A stretch of 64,000 bases of DNA, from the NCBI GenBank assembly GCA_032173675.1, contig JAVKPL010011010.1, forward strand, positions 51,833 to 115,832. Reading direction: 5' to 3'. Source of the DNA: Gastrolobium villosum. Lineage: Eukaryota; Streptophyta; Magnoliopsida; Fabales; Fabaceae. Positions 20,914 to 32,369 of the stretch are shown here, one piece after another. Every line of letters starts with the position of its first letter. Position 1 is the first letter of the stretch. The notes under the pieces are model-generated. The model saw nothing but the letters and a program-made list of their open reading frames with translations. It had not been told where the DNA came from and did not search any database. The position numbers and the translations under genes were made by a program.

Positions 20914-23900
20914 TTAATCGGGTGAAGTTAGAGAGACAGAAATTATCTCTCTATTCACAGGTTCCCCAAAGTAAATTTTTAGCCTATTTCCATTTACTTT
21001 AAAAGATCTCTCATCATCCAGGGGAGAGATTTCAATGGTGCCATATGGAAATACATTCTTCACTACAAATGGACCAGACCAACGAGATTTAAGTTTTCCT
21101 GGAAACAATTTCAATCTAGAATTGTACAGTAATACCTGTTGACCAGGTGCAAACTCTTTCTGTTTGATCCTGCTATCATGCCACTGCTTTGTCTTTTCTT
21201 TATAAATTTGTGCACTCTCATAAGCAGTTCTTCTGAACTCATCTAGCTCATTTAGCTGCAATATTCTCTTCTTTTGGGCTCCTGATAGTTCAAAATTTAA
21301 GAACCTTGTGGCCCACAAAGCTTTGTGTTCTAACTCCACTGGTAAATGGCAAGGTTTGCCATATACCAACTGATAAGGTGACATGCCTATTGGAGTTTTG
21401 AATGCAGTCCTGTATGCCCAAAGTGCATCATCAAGCTTTTTGGCCCAATCTTTCCTAGAAATCCCTACTGTCTTTTCTAGGATTCTTTTTATCTCTCTAT
21501 TAGAGACCTCCACTTGCCCACTAGTTTGAGGATGATATGGTGTGGCTATCCTGTGCCTCACTCCATATTTATCCAACAAACCCTCAAAATGTCTGTTACA
21601 AAAGTGAGTACCCCCATCACTAATGATAGCTCGAGGTACTCCAAACCTTGTAAAAATATTCTTCCTTAGAAAATTCACCACTACCTTAGCATCATTAGTG
21701 GGAAGAGCAACAGCTTCTACCCACTTAGATACATAATCTACAGTCACAAGGATATATTGGTTAGAATAAGAGGATGGAAATGGACCCATAAAATCAATGC
21801 CCCAAACATCAAATAATTCCACTTCTAAAATATTATTCAAGGGCATCTCATCCTTTCGTGAGAGATTTCCTGTCCTTTGACATTTGTCACATTTTTCTAC
21901 GCAATCTCTTGCGTCCTTGAAAAGTGTTGGCCAGTAGTAACCGCTTTGCAAAACTTTCTGTGCGGTTCTATTGCCCCCAAAATGTCCTCCATAATTGGAA
22001 GAATGGCAATGCCATAAAATCTGGCCCACTTCAAACTCTGGAACACATCTGCGAAGGATCCCATCAGCACATTGGAAATATAGATGTGGATCCTCCCAGA
22101 AATAACGCCTCACCTCTCGCAGAAATTTCTTTTGTTGTTGCCTTGTAAGGTTGGGAGGCAACTCTCTTACCACTTTATAGTTGGCAAAATCTGCGAACCA
22201 TGGAGGAACAAAGACTGCCATCACCTTCTCATCAGGGAAATAATCATTGATTTCTTTTTCTGAACTATCTTGTAGTTCTTTTGCCTGGATTCTAGAGAGA
22301 TGATCAGCCACTTTATTTTCCACTCCAATTTTGTCCCGAATTTCCAAATCAAATTCTTGAAAAAGTAGCATCCACCTTAACAACCTTGGTTTTGCGTCCT
22401 GCTTAGTCATCAAAAACTTAATAGCAGAATGGTCAGTAAAAACAACAATTTTAGATCCTAACAAGTAAGGTCTAAATTTGTCCAATGCATAAACTACTGC
22501 TAACATTTCTTTCTCAGTTGTTGCATAATTAATCTGAGCATCATTCAAAACTTTGCTAGCATAGTAAATGACATGTAATAACTTTTCCTTACGCTGACCA
22601 AGGACTGCACCAATTGCATATGCACTGGCATCACACATGAGTTCAAATGGAAGGTTCCAATCGGGAGCTGTAAGCACCGGAGCTGTAGTAAGCTTTTCTT
22701 TTAACACATGGAAGGCCTTTGAACAAGCATCATCAAATAAAAATTCTGAATCCTTCACCAAGAGTTGGCTTAATGGTTTAGCAATCTTGGAGAAATCCTT
22801 GATGAATCGCCTGTAAAAACCTGCATGTCCTAGGAAACTCCTAACAGCATTTATATTTACAGGGATGGGAAGTTGTTCAATCAACATTAATTTTGCTTTA
22901 TCCACTTCAATCCCTGCCTTAGAAATTTTGTGTCCCAGCACTATACCTTCAGTTACCATAAAATGGCACTTTTCCCAATTTAAAACCAGATTTGTCTCAT
23001 TACATCTTTTCAAAACTTTGGATAAATTGTTCAAACAAAAATCAAAATTAGAGCCAAAAACAGAGAAATCATCCATAAATACCTCTAGACCTTTCTCCAC
23101 CATATCTGAAAAGATGGACAGCATGCACCTTTGGAATGTGGCAGGCGCATTGCAAAGGCCGAATGGCATTCTTCTGTATGCAAAGATTCCAAATGGGCAA
23201 GTAAAAGCTGTCTTTTCCTGGTCTTCAGGAGCTACAGGTATTTGATTGTAGCCTGAATACCCATCCAAGAAGCAATAATAAGAATGGCCCGCCAATCTTT
23301 CTAGCATTTGATCAATAAAGGGTAGTGGAAAATGATCCTTCCGTGTAGCTGTGTTCAACCTCCTGTAATCAACACACATTCTCCAACCCGTGATAGTTCT
23401 GGTTGGGATCAACTCATGTTTTGCATTGGTGATTACTGTGACCCCACCTTTCTTTGGCACTGTTTGAACTGGACTTACCCATGCAGCATCAGAAATTGGG
23501 TAAATCATTCCTGCATCAAGAAGTTTTACAACTTCCTTCCTTACCACCTCTTTCATTGTTGGGTTCAATCTTCTTTGTGGTTGCCTCACAGGTTTGATAT
23601 CATTTTCCAGGAGGATCTTATGTGTACAAAAGGAAGGATTTATGCCCTTTAAATCAGCAATAGACCATCCTATTGCGGTTTTATGAGCTTTTAAAACTTC
23701 CACTAGTTCTTTTTCTTGGCCTTCTGATAGAGCCTTGTTGATGATTACCGGATAAGTATCACCATCTCCCAAAAACACATATTTCAAAGTGTCTGGTAAT
23801 GGCTTCAACTCAACTTTAGGGGCACCAACCTCTATGTCTTCCGCTTTTTCTTTCAGAACCTCTACAGTAAGTCCTTCTTTTTCAAAAGGTACATAATCAC

Positions 23901-26253
23901 GAGCCTTCAACTCATAATCAAGCTCTTGAGGCCGTTCTTTCTTATGTTGAACAGATTCAATTTGGAAACAATCATTATTATCAGCTGGTCTCTTCATAGC
24001 TTCTGAAACATTGTAGATAATTTCCTCATCGTTCATTCTCAGTTTAATCATCCCTTGCTCAACATCAATTAGGGCTCGGGCTGTAGCCAAAAAGGGTCTT
24101 CCTAATAACATGGGCTTCTCACTTCCTTCTCCCATATCCAATACCACAAAATCTGCAGGGAAGATAAACTTATCAACTTTGACAAGAATATCTTCTATGA
24201 TCCCATTGGGTTTCCTTACGGATCTGTCAGCCAATTGGAGTGATACCTCAGTGGGTTTCAATTCCTCAATCCCCAATGATTTGTAGACTGATAAGGGCAT
24301 TAGATTAATGCTAGCCCCAAGATCACATAAAGCTTTCCCAATGCCAATATCACCAATAGCAATAGGAATATTAAAACTTCCTGGATCACTCAGTTTATCT
24401 GGAATTTTCTGCTGGATAAAAGCACTACACTCTTCAGTGAGTGTTACAGTTTGACATTCCTGCAATTTTTGTTTCCTAGATAAAAGATCCTTCATGAATT
24501 TTGCATACCCTGGCATATTGGCTAGGGCTTCTGCAAAGGGAATATTGATATGTAGTTTCTTGAAAATGTCCAAGAATCTATCATAATGTTTGTTGTAGGC
24601 TCCCTTCTTGAATCTTTCTGGGTAGGGTGCCTTAGACATAACATACTCGTGGCTTAACTCATGCTTTTCTTTTGCCACCACTGGTTGTTCTGCAACTTGC
24701 TCTTTTTCTTTTTCTTTTACACTTACCTCAATTTCTGGATCAATTGCTTCCTTTTCTTGCTCCTCTTTTTCTTTTTCCAGCTCCACAGGTGTTTTTGTTG
24801 GAACTGTTAGTATCCTACCACTTCTGGTTGTAACAGCCATACAGTCATCCTTTGGATTGTTGACTGTGTTACTTGGAAAGGTACCTGGAATTCTTTCTGA
24901 GAATTGTTTGGCCAGCTGGCCTATTTGATTCTCCAGGTTTTTAATGGAAGCATTTGTATTTTTATTGTTGGCTCTGGTTTCTTCCATGAAAGCATTGGTG
25001 TGCTGAGCCATATCATTGGAAGCCTTAGCCATTTGAGCGAAAGCTTTTTCCCACTCGGCTGGCTCTTTCTGCTGAGTCTGAGAAGATTGAGTATAATTAT
25101 TGCTAGTTTTGAAATCCATACCTGATCCTTGAGTCCTCCGTTGGAAATTATTGTTACCTCCAGGGAAATTTTGATTTCGCTGGAAATTTTGTTGTTGTTG
25201 AGGACGCTGATCATACCAGATCCCATTCACTTGAAGTGAATCTTCGGATGATGGATTTGGGCACTCATTGGATTCATGACTTTCTTGACATTGGTCACAA
25301 ATCGGTGGAGTTGTTTGAACTTTTGACACTTGAAATCTGTCAAATTTTTCACTCAAGTTGTCAAACTTCTTAGATAATGATATCACATCATTATCTGTGG
25401 ATTTTTTCATTGCTCTTTGTGTGGGAACTAGCACACTTTCATTTTCATTTCTTGCAAGCTTTTTGATCAACTCAATAGCCTGCTCAGATGTGCTTTCCCG
25501 AATAGAACCTCCAGCGGCACTATTTATTATCATCCTTGTTTCGGGGGTGATTCCGTTGAAAAATATCACCACTTTTCTATCATCATCTCCTTCATAATGT
25601 GCACATTTCCTGTTTAATTCTTGGAATCTGTTCCAAGTTGCACATAGTGATTCTCCTTCCAACTGGCGAAAGTTTGTTATTTCATTCACCAGCTGATTAT
25701 ATTTCTCCATGGAAAAGAAATGATCAAAGAATTTACTGGATAGATCTTCCCATGTCAGAATGCTGTTTGCTGGTTGTCTTTCGATCCACCTCAATGCTTT
25801 TCCCTTAACAGCGAAAGGGAACAACCGAAGCCTGATAGCATCTGTAGATACCCCATTGTGTTTGGTGGTATCACAGACCATCAAGAATCGGTCTATAAAC
25901 TCATGTGGATCTTCATCATCAGCTCCAGAAAATTGAACCCTTTCCACCAAAGAAATTAATGATGGCTTGAGTTCAAAATTATTAGCCTCCACATTTGGCC
26001 TGACTATGCTTGAATTGGCCCTGTTGAATACTGGAGTCAAAATTGTATTCAACAGTCTTGGAGGTTGATTGTTGGCATTTCCTCCTCGCCCATGACCAAC
26101 ATTGTTATTTTCGGCCATTTCTTGAATTGGTTGTAAAGATGTGTGCTTCAAATCTTCCCAAATGATTTGTCTAGCAGCCTTCCTTAGTTGTTTTTCTGTC
26201 TTTGTAATTTCAGAATCTATTACAAAGTCTTTAGGTGGAAGTCTACCTCGCAT
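20914..26253 (-). CDS. Athila-type gag-pol polyprotein, 1779 aa, intact
   Basis: One uninterrupted frame encodes the structural and replication proteins of the element. Gag lies at about residues 100-340 and ends in a CX2CX3HX4C zinc knuckle (319-331). A low-complexity Gln/Asn and then Glu/Lys-rich linker reaches about 540. The aspartic protease has DLGAS at about 644-648 (DTGA is usual in the superfamily). Reverse transcriptase spans about 880-1110, with catalytic FMDD near 1059-1062. RNase H (about 1200-1325) begins LMCDASAYAIGAVLG. Integrase has an HHCC zinc finger (about 1415-1458) and a DDE core (DFMGPF, SDGGTHF, then a Glu in the 1580s), ending without a chromodomain. All catalytic acidic residues are present, so this copy looks young and possibly active. 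Confidence 0.97.
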   Translation of the reverse strand: MRGRLPPKDFVIDSEITKTEKQLRKAARQIIWEDLKHTSLQPIQEMAENNNVGHGRGGNANNQPPRLLNTILTPVFNRANSSIVRPNVEANNFELKPSLISLVERVQFSGADDEDPHEFIDRFLMVCDTTKHNGVSTDAIRLRLFPFAVKGKALRWIERQPANSILTWEDLSSKFFDHFFSMEKYNQLVNEITNFRQLEGESLCATWNRFQELNRKCAHYEGDDDRKVVIFFNGITPETRMIINSAAGGSIRESTSEQAIELIKKLARNENESVLVPTQRAMKKSTDNDVISLSKKFDNLSEKFDRFQVSKVQTTPPICDQCQESHESNECPNPSSEDSLQVNGIWYDQRPQQQQNFQRNQNFPGGNNNFQRRTQGSGMDFKTSNNYTQSSQTQQKEPAEWEKAFAQMAKASNDMAQHTNAFMEETRANNKNTNASIKNLENQIGQLAKQFSERIPGTFPSNTVNNPKDDCMAVTTRSGRILTVPTKTPVELEKEKEEQEKEAIDPEIEVSVKEKEKEQVAEQPVVAKEKHELSHEYVMSKAPYPERFKKGAYNKHYDRFLDIFKKLHINIPFAEALANMPGYAKFMKDLLSRKQKLQECQTVTLTEECSAFIQQKIPDKLSDPGSFNIPIAIGDIGIGKALCDLGASINLMPLSVYKSLGIEELKPTEVSLQLADRSVRKPNGIIEDILVKVDKFIFPADFVVLDMGEGSEKPMLLGRPFLATARALIDVEQGMIKLRMNDEEIIYNVSEAMKRPADNNDCFQIESVQHKKERPQELDYELKARDYVPFEKEGLTVEVLKEKAEDIEVGAPKVELKPLPDTLKYVFLGDGDTYPVIINKALSEGQEKELVEVLKAHKTAIGWSIADLKGINPSFCTHKILLENDIKPVRQPQRRLNPTMKEVVRKEVVKLLDAGMIYPISDAAWVSPVQTVPKKGGVTVITNAKHELIPTRTITGWRMCVDYRRLNTATRKDHFPLPFIDQMLERLAGHSYYCFLDGYSGYNQIPVAPEDQEKTAFTCPFGIFAYRRMPFGLCNAPATFQRCMLSIFSDMVEKGLEVFMDDFSVFGSNFDFCLNNLSKVLKRCNETNLVLNWEKCHFMVTEGIVLGHKISKAGIEVDKAKLMLIEQLPIPVNINAVRSFLGHAGFYRRFIKDFSKIAKPLSQLLVKDSEFLFDDACSKAFHVLKEKLTTAPVLTAPDWNLPFELMCDASAYAIGAVLGQRKEKLLHVIYYASKVLNDAQINYATTEKEMLAVVYALDKFRPYLLGSKIVVFTDHSAIKFLMTKQDAKPRLLRWMLLFQEFDLEIRDKIGVENKVADHLSRIQAKELQDSSEKEINDYFPDEKVMAVFVPPWFADFANYKVVRELPPNLTRQQQKKFLREVRRYFWEDPHLYFQCADGILRRCVPEFEVGQILWHCHSSNYGGHFGGNRTAQKVLQSGYYWPTLFKDARDCVEKCDKCQRTGNLSRKDEMPLNNILEVELFDVWGIDFMGPFPSSYSNQYILVTVDYVSKWVEAVALPTNDAKVVVNFLRKNIFTRFGVPRAIISDGGTHFCNRHFEGLLDKYGVRHRIATPYHPQTSGQVEVSNREIKRILEKTVGISRKDWAKKLDDALWAYRTAFKTPIGMSPYQLVYGKPCHLPVELEHKALWATRFLNFELSGAQKKRILQLNELDEFRRTAYESAQIYKEKTKQWHDSRIKQKEFAPGQQVLLYNSRLKLFPGKLKSRWSGPFVVKNVFPYGTIEISPLDDERSFKVNGNRLKIYFGEPVNREIISVSLTSPD

Positions 26254-26367
26254 AAAAATCAGGGAAAATTATTAGTAACACCTGCACAACACAATCAAGA
26301 TAAAAGAATAATAAAATAAGAATCTAATCTCAAGAATCTAAGGTTATTTGTAATATTGTAAACACAA

Positions 26368-26385
26368 TCCCCGGCAACGGCGCCA
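26368..26385 (-). other. Primer-binding site, Asp tRNA type
   Basis: The minus strand reads TGGCGCCGTTGCCGGGGA, matching the 3' end of plant aspartate tRNA, the primer used by Athila elements. It lies 6 bp inside the 5' LTR (which ends at 26392 on this strand) and upstream of gag. Confidence 0.92.
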
Positions 26386-26391
26386 AAAACT

Positions 26392-27633
26392 TGTTGCGAT
26401 CTCGGCAAGTGCACCGATCGTTCCAAGTAATAAAGTGATAAATAAGATCGTCTCCACAGGGATTGGAAAACAATTACTACTATAACCAGTCCTCTTAATT
26501 TAGATTAATTGAATTGTGTTTCCACACTATAGTAACTAAAATATGTAAAGACTTGTTTTTAGGTTTTTCTGAAAAAGACTTAAAATAGATGAAGAAATGT
26601 TTTTGTAGAAAAAGTGATGAAGAAGACTGTAGCCAGGGTACATTCACCAATTGTTCCCAATTTTACTTCGGATTGATTCATAAAACCTATTGAAATTAAC
26701 AACTCAGACAAATTATCATCTTTTAGAAATAATTAGTTAGATCCCAATCCCTTGGCGATCTAACCCTTTACTTCAATTGGAACCCTAATCCCTTAGTAAT
26801 TCCGCCTGAAAATAAGCATTATGTAGATAAATCCCACGACTGCAATCCATACAAGTCTATCCCTAGAACATGCATGGAGAGTCATCTTTATCTCCTTTCA
26901 GGATCAGTATTCCAACATCCCTATTGTGAATCCTGATCCCCAGAATATTATTCCCTATTAGGTTGATCAGATCTAACAGAAATAATATCAATACGCTCAA
27001 GATAAAAGATGAAATATATTAATTCAATACATAGAATGATTCAATCCTTGTAGCAATTGTTTACAAAGGGATCATGCCCCTGACTACAGAAATAGATCTA
27101 GCCAATCAACATCATGATCGCTGATCTGATTTCAACATAAACTGAAAAGAAAATAAAGAAGAGTACAAGAACAGAGTGATGAACACGAAGAACGCCTCCT
27201 CTAGGTCTTGTGATGTGTATTCAGAGATGTCCTTCTTCAAAGGTTGAGTCTCCTTTTATAAGAGAGACTCTGACCTACTTTGCACATTTGAACCTTCACA
27301 TTTTCGCGCCTCCCACGCTCAGAGCGCCACTCCCGCGCTCAGGGCGTGGGAGTTTCTGCCAGTTTTCCACCTCCCGCGCTGATGGCGCGGATTTCGCGCT
27401 CTCAGCACGGGACCTTCTGCCAAATTTTCCTTTCCCACGCTCAGAGCGCTACTCCCGCGCTGTGAGCGTGGGAACCTAGGTCTCTTTTGATATGTTTTTG
27501 CCTCCTTTTGTTTATCTTCCTTGATATTCAGACTTTGGATATTTTTACTCTTTTTCTCTGCTTTTCTTGCATTGATTGAGTCATTTTCTTCCTCTTTTTG
27601 CCTTGTAATTTCCTATATGCTGATCGCATATCA
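26392..27633 (-). repeat. 5' LTR of the Athila-type element (1242 bp)
   Basis: It has the same terminal sequences as the 3' LTR. In the sense strand a GC hairpin array (27472-27304) precedes the TATA box TATAAAAGG (27260-27252). From about 26570 to the end it is nearly identical to 16245-17298; the first 180 bp differ (see findings). The right flank is not a duplicate of the left flank of the element. Confidence 0.93.
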
Positions 27634-28042
27634 TCTAACATAAGATATTGAAAATTTAAGGAATATAGATAATGAAAGAGGAGATGAAGGACAATTATTA
27701 TTATACATATAATTATTATATTTGTGTGTTTTCATATCCTTAAGATAATGTTTGGTTAATTACTTATTATATTGTGGGAGGAAAGTGAAATTCTTATGTT
27801 TGAAATGTTTACCGAAAAAGTTAGTGTATTTTTATATGTTTGCTTTAATATATAAACAACGATAATTGTTCATTTGAATTTTTAATATTATGTGACATTA
27901 TTTAGTACATAATTTAGAAAACTATGTTAGAATTCATAGTAAAAAAATTTCCTAATAAATTTATGTAATTACGATAAATATTTTGGTAATTTAATATGTC
28001 AAACTTTTTGGCACCACATAAATTTTTTTGCCGGCTCCGCCA
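27634..28042. mobile_element. AT-rich remnant ending in 'cagtggcggagcc' motif
   Basis: The stretch between the Athila LTR and the copia remnant is AT-rich and non-coding. Its right end reads CAGTGGCGGAGCCGGC on the minus strand, a terminus seen on a widespread class of degenerate plant repeats. The copia coding similarity stops at this point, so an unclassified element probably truncated the copia pol and was in turn truncated by the Athila LTR. Confidence 0.4.
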
Positions 28043-29352
28043 CTGCTGTGAAAACGAAACTGGATCTTTATTGATTCCAATGTCATAATCTGACTCCTGC
28101 ATATAAACCACATAATCATTTGAAATAGCTGGCCTACGTTCCCTTTGGGATCTTCTTAATTCTATTTCATGTGGTTCTTGTGCATTAGCATTCTGCAAGT
28201 TAGCATCTGCTGGGAGTATTTCTTCATTCAAATGTTGTTCAGTGTTGTTATCTTGTTCTACAACAACTGGAATAACATTAGGGAATTTAGTAGATGGAGT
28301 AACAATTATAGGCAATGAAATATTACCCCAGTCTCCTTAATTTCCACAATTTCCCTTTTAAACCTCCCACTAACGTCATTCTCAATGAATCTTGCATTAC
28401 CAGTTTCCATAATTCTCAGACTATGGTTCGGATAATAAAATACATATCCTTTGGACTTCTCATGATAACCAATAGAGTATACACTAATCGTTCAAGAGTC
28501 TAACTTTCGTTCATGTGGATTATAAATCCCTGCTTCAGCTGGGCAACCCCAAACATGCAAGTGCCTTAAGCTAGGTTTCCTTCCTGTCCACAATTCAAAA
28601 GGAGTCTTTTGAATTGCCTTACTAGGAATCCTATTCAGCAAGTAGGTCGCACTTTTAAGCGCATAAGTCCACAAATTTGTTGGGTAATGAGGAGTTACTC
28701 ATCATGCTAGTAACCATATCCATTAATGTCCGGTTACACCTTTCTGCCACACCATTTTGTTGTGGTGTGCTTGGCATAGTATACTGTGCACATATGCCAT
28801 GCTCTTCGAGGAATTTTGCAAATGGACCTGGACATTGTCCTGACTCATTATATTGACCATAATATTCACCACCTCTATCTGACCTTACGATTTTCACATT
28901 TTTATCTAACTGTCTCTCAACCTCCTTAATGAATGTCTCTAGGACATTTACAGATTGAGATTTTTCATGAAGCAAATAAATGTAACCATAACGTGAAAAA
29001 TCATCGATAAAGGTAATGAAATATTTTTCTCCATTAAAAGCTGGAGTGTCCATAGACCACAAATATATGTGTGTATAATCTCTAGAAGCTGGGTGCTTCT
29101 TGTGGCATCTTTCTTATTATGTTCGGTTTGCTTTCCTTTAATATGATCCACACATAATTCAAGATCAGTAAAATCTAAATTTGGCAAACTATCATTCTTC
29201 ACCAATCTCATTATTCTTTCTTTGGATACATAACTCAATCTTCTATGCCACAAGAAAGCAAAATTCTCATTCTCTATTTTACGCTTAAATCCAACATTAT
29301 AAACAACATTAAGCAGTGATTCAAATAAAATCATACAAGCACAAAGTAGCAC
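28043..29352 (-). pseudogene. Ty1/copia pol fragment, integrase region
   Basis: Reading on the minus strand, the order is GAG-pre-integrase (FLWHRRLSY, 29268 region), integrase core and the linker before RT (to 28043). The integrase retains SDRGGEYYG and PQQNGVAER, which hold the second Asp and the Glu. The first catalytic Asp position reads HTYICG, so Asp is replaced by Tyr. A frameshift near 29060 and another near 28670 separate the pieces. Protease, RT and LTRs are absent. It differs from the plus-strand copia at 12930, which still has HTDVCG, so this is a separate, older element. Confidence 0.9.
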
Positions 29353-31260
29353 TCCTTTAGGTAGATACTACAATATACTCATCATAAGAAAATACCAAAA
29401 CATTAATAGACAAAATATTTTTTTTTTCAATTAAATTTATCCATTATCTTTGGATAATCAAAACATATTTAATCAAAATACTAATTTGCCACATAATATC
29501 ACTAATTATATAATATGATTCACCTTTGGGTGAATCCCTCATTTATAATAATCAGCAACGTCAATTTATCCAATTTATTTCAGTAATTGGTATTTCATAA
29601 GTATATGGATAAATGACAATTTTATGCATGCGATAACATTCTGGTTTGGTCACTTTGGTGACTAACAAACTATAACCATAATGCACAAAATAAATGACTA
29701 CATGGATAAATGACAATTTGATGCATGCGATAACATTCTAATTTGGCCACTTTAGTGACTAACAAACTATAACCATAATGCACACAAATAAATGATTTTT
29801 ATGTTATCTACACACTTTTAGTTTGGCCATTTTGGTGACTAACAAACCATGACAGATCAATCTCATAGCATAATCACAATATTCGCATCAATAAAAAGTT
29901 AACAATAAGTATATATAAGACAATACAATCCAAAATTCAAATATACATATTGCAACTTTTATTTTATTTTATTTTTAAACATGAATGATGCAAATCTCCA
30001 TACTAATGCCCATATAAAAATTCATTCGGCATTAGCGGAAATCATGCCATTATACATGATGGAGAGATATATAAGCTTTTAATATAAAAGAAAAACCTTC
30101 TTTGTACGTCACCTACTCCAAAAAGTAGACACTTACCCACCTTTTATAATCGGATACATATTATAACTTATAAACCATTGTTTCAAAATTTCCAAAACAA
30201 AATTGTTCAATAATCGACCTTCTGAACAATCTCGTTTTTTTTTAAGTCATTCAATATTATTCAAATAGAAATTGAAATCAATAAAACTTCCACACATTTC
30301 AATTCAATTCAAATCAAAATCCACCGTTTCAATTAATATTATATGCATGGTGATTTGAAATTAGATAAACCCTACTTTTTAATTTTATTTTAATCTTCAA
30401 GAACATATTCAAAATTTATTCTATCTTCATCAATCATGATATAAGAATATGATAAAGGATCTTGGAAATACATGATTTTCACCTACACATAAGAGATAAA
30501 GACATACCTGGAAACGATGATGAAAGGTTAACAACATTCATCATCTTGTGAGCAATTGTGTTGGGGTAGTTTCTCTCACTCAGCCTTCTTTACTTTTTAT
30601 GTATTCTGATGGAGAGAATAACATTAGGGTTGAAGGGGAGAGAGGATCATCCCTAATATATATATGTTCCATAACTTATAATATGGTAAGTCCATCATAT
30701 ACCAAATCAATAATATGATTGAGATTAAATGTATCAGTAATTAATTGGGCCATATAACATTTAATGGATAATATCAAGAATCTTAATATTATAATTATAA
30801 TAAAATCTTTTTAATATTATAATTGATTCTTGATATTTTTAACGGACATGCGTTTAGAGCCAATAATGGTTTATCTTTCTGTCCAGGGAAGAATTGGAGG
30901 CTGTTGAAACTTTTGCTGCTAGATTGTGTGTTGAGAATTGGATATGTTGCAAGCTCCAAATTTTAAACCGGCCATGTGCTCCAATACCAATTTTCTTATT
31001 CCGAAGATAATGTAAACTACCTTGTTACAACACAATATTAATGTTTCTCATACCTATAAAATAGATTCTATTCATTTTTGTCAATTTTTTTCAACCAAAA
31101 TGATTATTACAACCTCTCTCTATTGGAACCTTTTAAGGGTCATGTGGAATTCATCTTACTTAAGACCAACGATGATATGGTTTTTATCCAAATCCCTTTT
31201 ATGAAACATTGTTTCTCTAGTAAGATTTGAGATTCCTAAATATTTGGAAAAATGTTGTGT
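29353..31260. other. AT-rich non-coding region with a ~95-bp tandem repeat
   Basis: No gene is seen. At 29590-29855 a segment containing 'cactttggtgactaacaaac' is repeated nearly three times with a period of about 95 bp (at about 29647, 29741 and 29830). A perfect-looking inverted AT-rich pair lies at 30775-30840 ('atcaagaatcttaatattat' against 'attgattcttgatatt'). The rest is simple AT-rich sequence. Confidence 0.6.
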
Positions 31261-31269
31261 AGGCATACT

Positions 31270-31689
31270 AGGGGTGGCAAATCGACTACACCACTTACAC
31301 GACGATTAATTATTTGTCAAAATTTATTTGTGACACGACACGACCCGAAAAATCTTATAATATATATATTATATCGCCCCAAAAAAACACCAAATTTGAT
31401 TGCAATATAACAAAAAAAAATCTTCAATAAAAAGAAACCTAGAGTGTATATATTTTTTTTTTATATCATTCAATAAAATTACCATAATAACCTTGAAAAA
31501 ATAAAAAAAAATTATATTTGCGGGTCAGAGCGGGTTCACGGGTTGACCCGTGACCCGACACGAATATTTTCGTGTTATATTTTTCCAACCCGAACACGAC
31601 CCATTTATTAAACGGGTTGACCCAAACACGAAAATTTTGTGTCGGATCCGGGTTGGGTTGGCGGGTCGTGTCTTAAATTGCCACCCCTA
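31270..31689. mobile_element. Small hAT- or MULE-like element, 420 bp
   Basis: The inverted termini are AGGGGTGGCAA at 31270-31280 and TTGCCACCCCT(A) at 31678-31689. The flanking duplication is AGGCATACT (31261-31269 and 31690-31698). The interior holds inverted copies of a 'gggttgacccgtgacccg' segment. There is no transposase, so it is non-autonomous. A TSD of 8 bp would fit hAT and 9 bp would fit MULE; both readings are possible because the terminal base is ambiguous. Confidence 0.85.
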
Positions 31690-31744
31690 AGGCATACTAC
31701 ACCACTTAACTAATTTGTTTATTTGTACTATATATATTATATAA

Positions 31745-31965
31745 TGGGATAGGATATTGTACACACATAATGTTATGCACAATGTTACGAACACATCTTA
31801 ACCGTTGATTTCCGCCAATCAACGGTTATCATTTTTCAAATCAAATTTATTAATTAATTATTAATTCGCAATAAATGACAACCGTTGATTGACGGAAATC
31901 AACAGTTAAGATGTGGTCGTAACATTGTGCGTAACATTATTTGTGTGACACAATATCCTATCCCA
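31745..31965. mobile_element. MITE with ~85-bp inverted repeats
   Basis: The left arm begins GGGATAGGATATTGTACAC and its reverse complement forms the right arm, ending ACACAATATCCTATCCC. The arms match over about 85 bp with few differences, leaving a 50-bp AT-rich loop. No clear target duplication was found; an 'at' flank is shared. No coding capacity. Confidence 0.9.
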
Positions 31966-32369
31966 TGAGTTTGTAAGTTATTAACTGTGTATTGTACGTT
32001 TTCATGTCCCACCTTTCATCCTAGTCCGTAAAAGAATTGACTTGTGTGAATTGTCGTCCCACCGATTTAGCGTAAAGGAAGATAGAAGAGGGAAGAGAGA
32101 GAAAAGGTGTGGGAATAAGTGAGGAAAAAGAATGTGGGAAAATAAATATGGACCATTGGATTAGATTGTAATCAAACGATAATGAAATGGATAGATAAAG
32201 ATAAGTAAAATGAGAGTAGACGGAATAACCTATTCCATATAATTGTGCTATCCTTTAGAGTTACGTAAATTATATTTCAAATTGTACGTGTTACTTTCTT
32301 CATTTTCACATTATAAACTGATGGATAGGAAGTCATACTCTTTTTTTTTTTTTTTACAAAATAAATAAT

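Larger units (their letters stand above)
16042..27633 (-). mobile_element. Athila-type Ty3/gypsy element, near complete, 11.6 kb
   Basis: Reading on the minus strand, the order is 5' LTR (27633-26392), tRNA-Asp-type primer site, gag-pol (26253-20914), GC-rich array, pyrimidine-rich stretch, accessory ORF (20307-18662), non-coding 1.36 kb and 3' LTR (17298-16042). The lack of a chromodomain, the Gag type, the DLGAS protease motif, the FMDD RT box and the primer site place it in the Athila branch of Ty3/gypsy. Left flank ATATT (16037-16041) and right flank TCTAA (27634-27638) differ, so there is no target duplication. The left flank is copia integrase but the right flank is not its continuation. 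Gag-pol has no stop; the accessory ORF has a one-base insertion. Confidence 0.93.
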
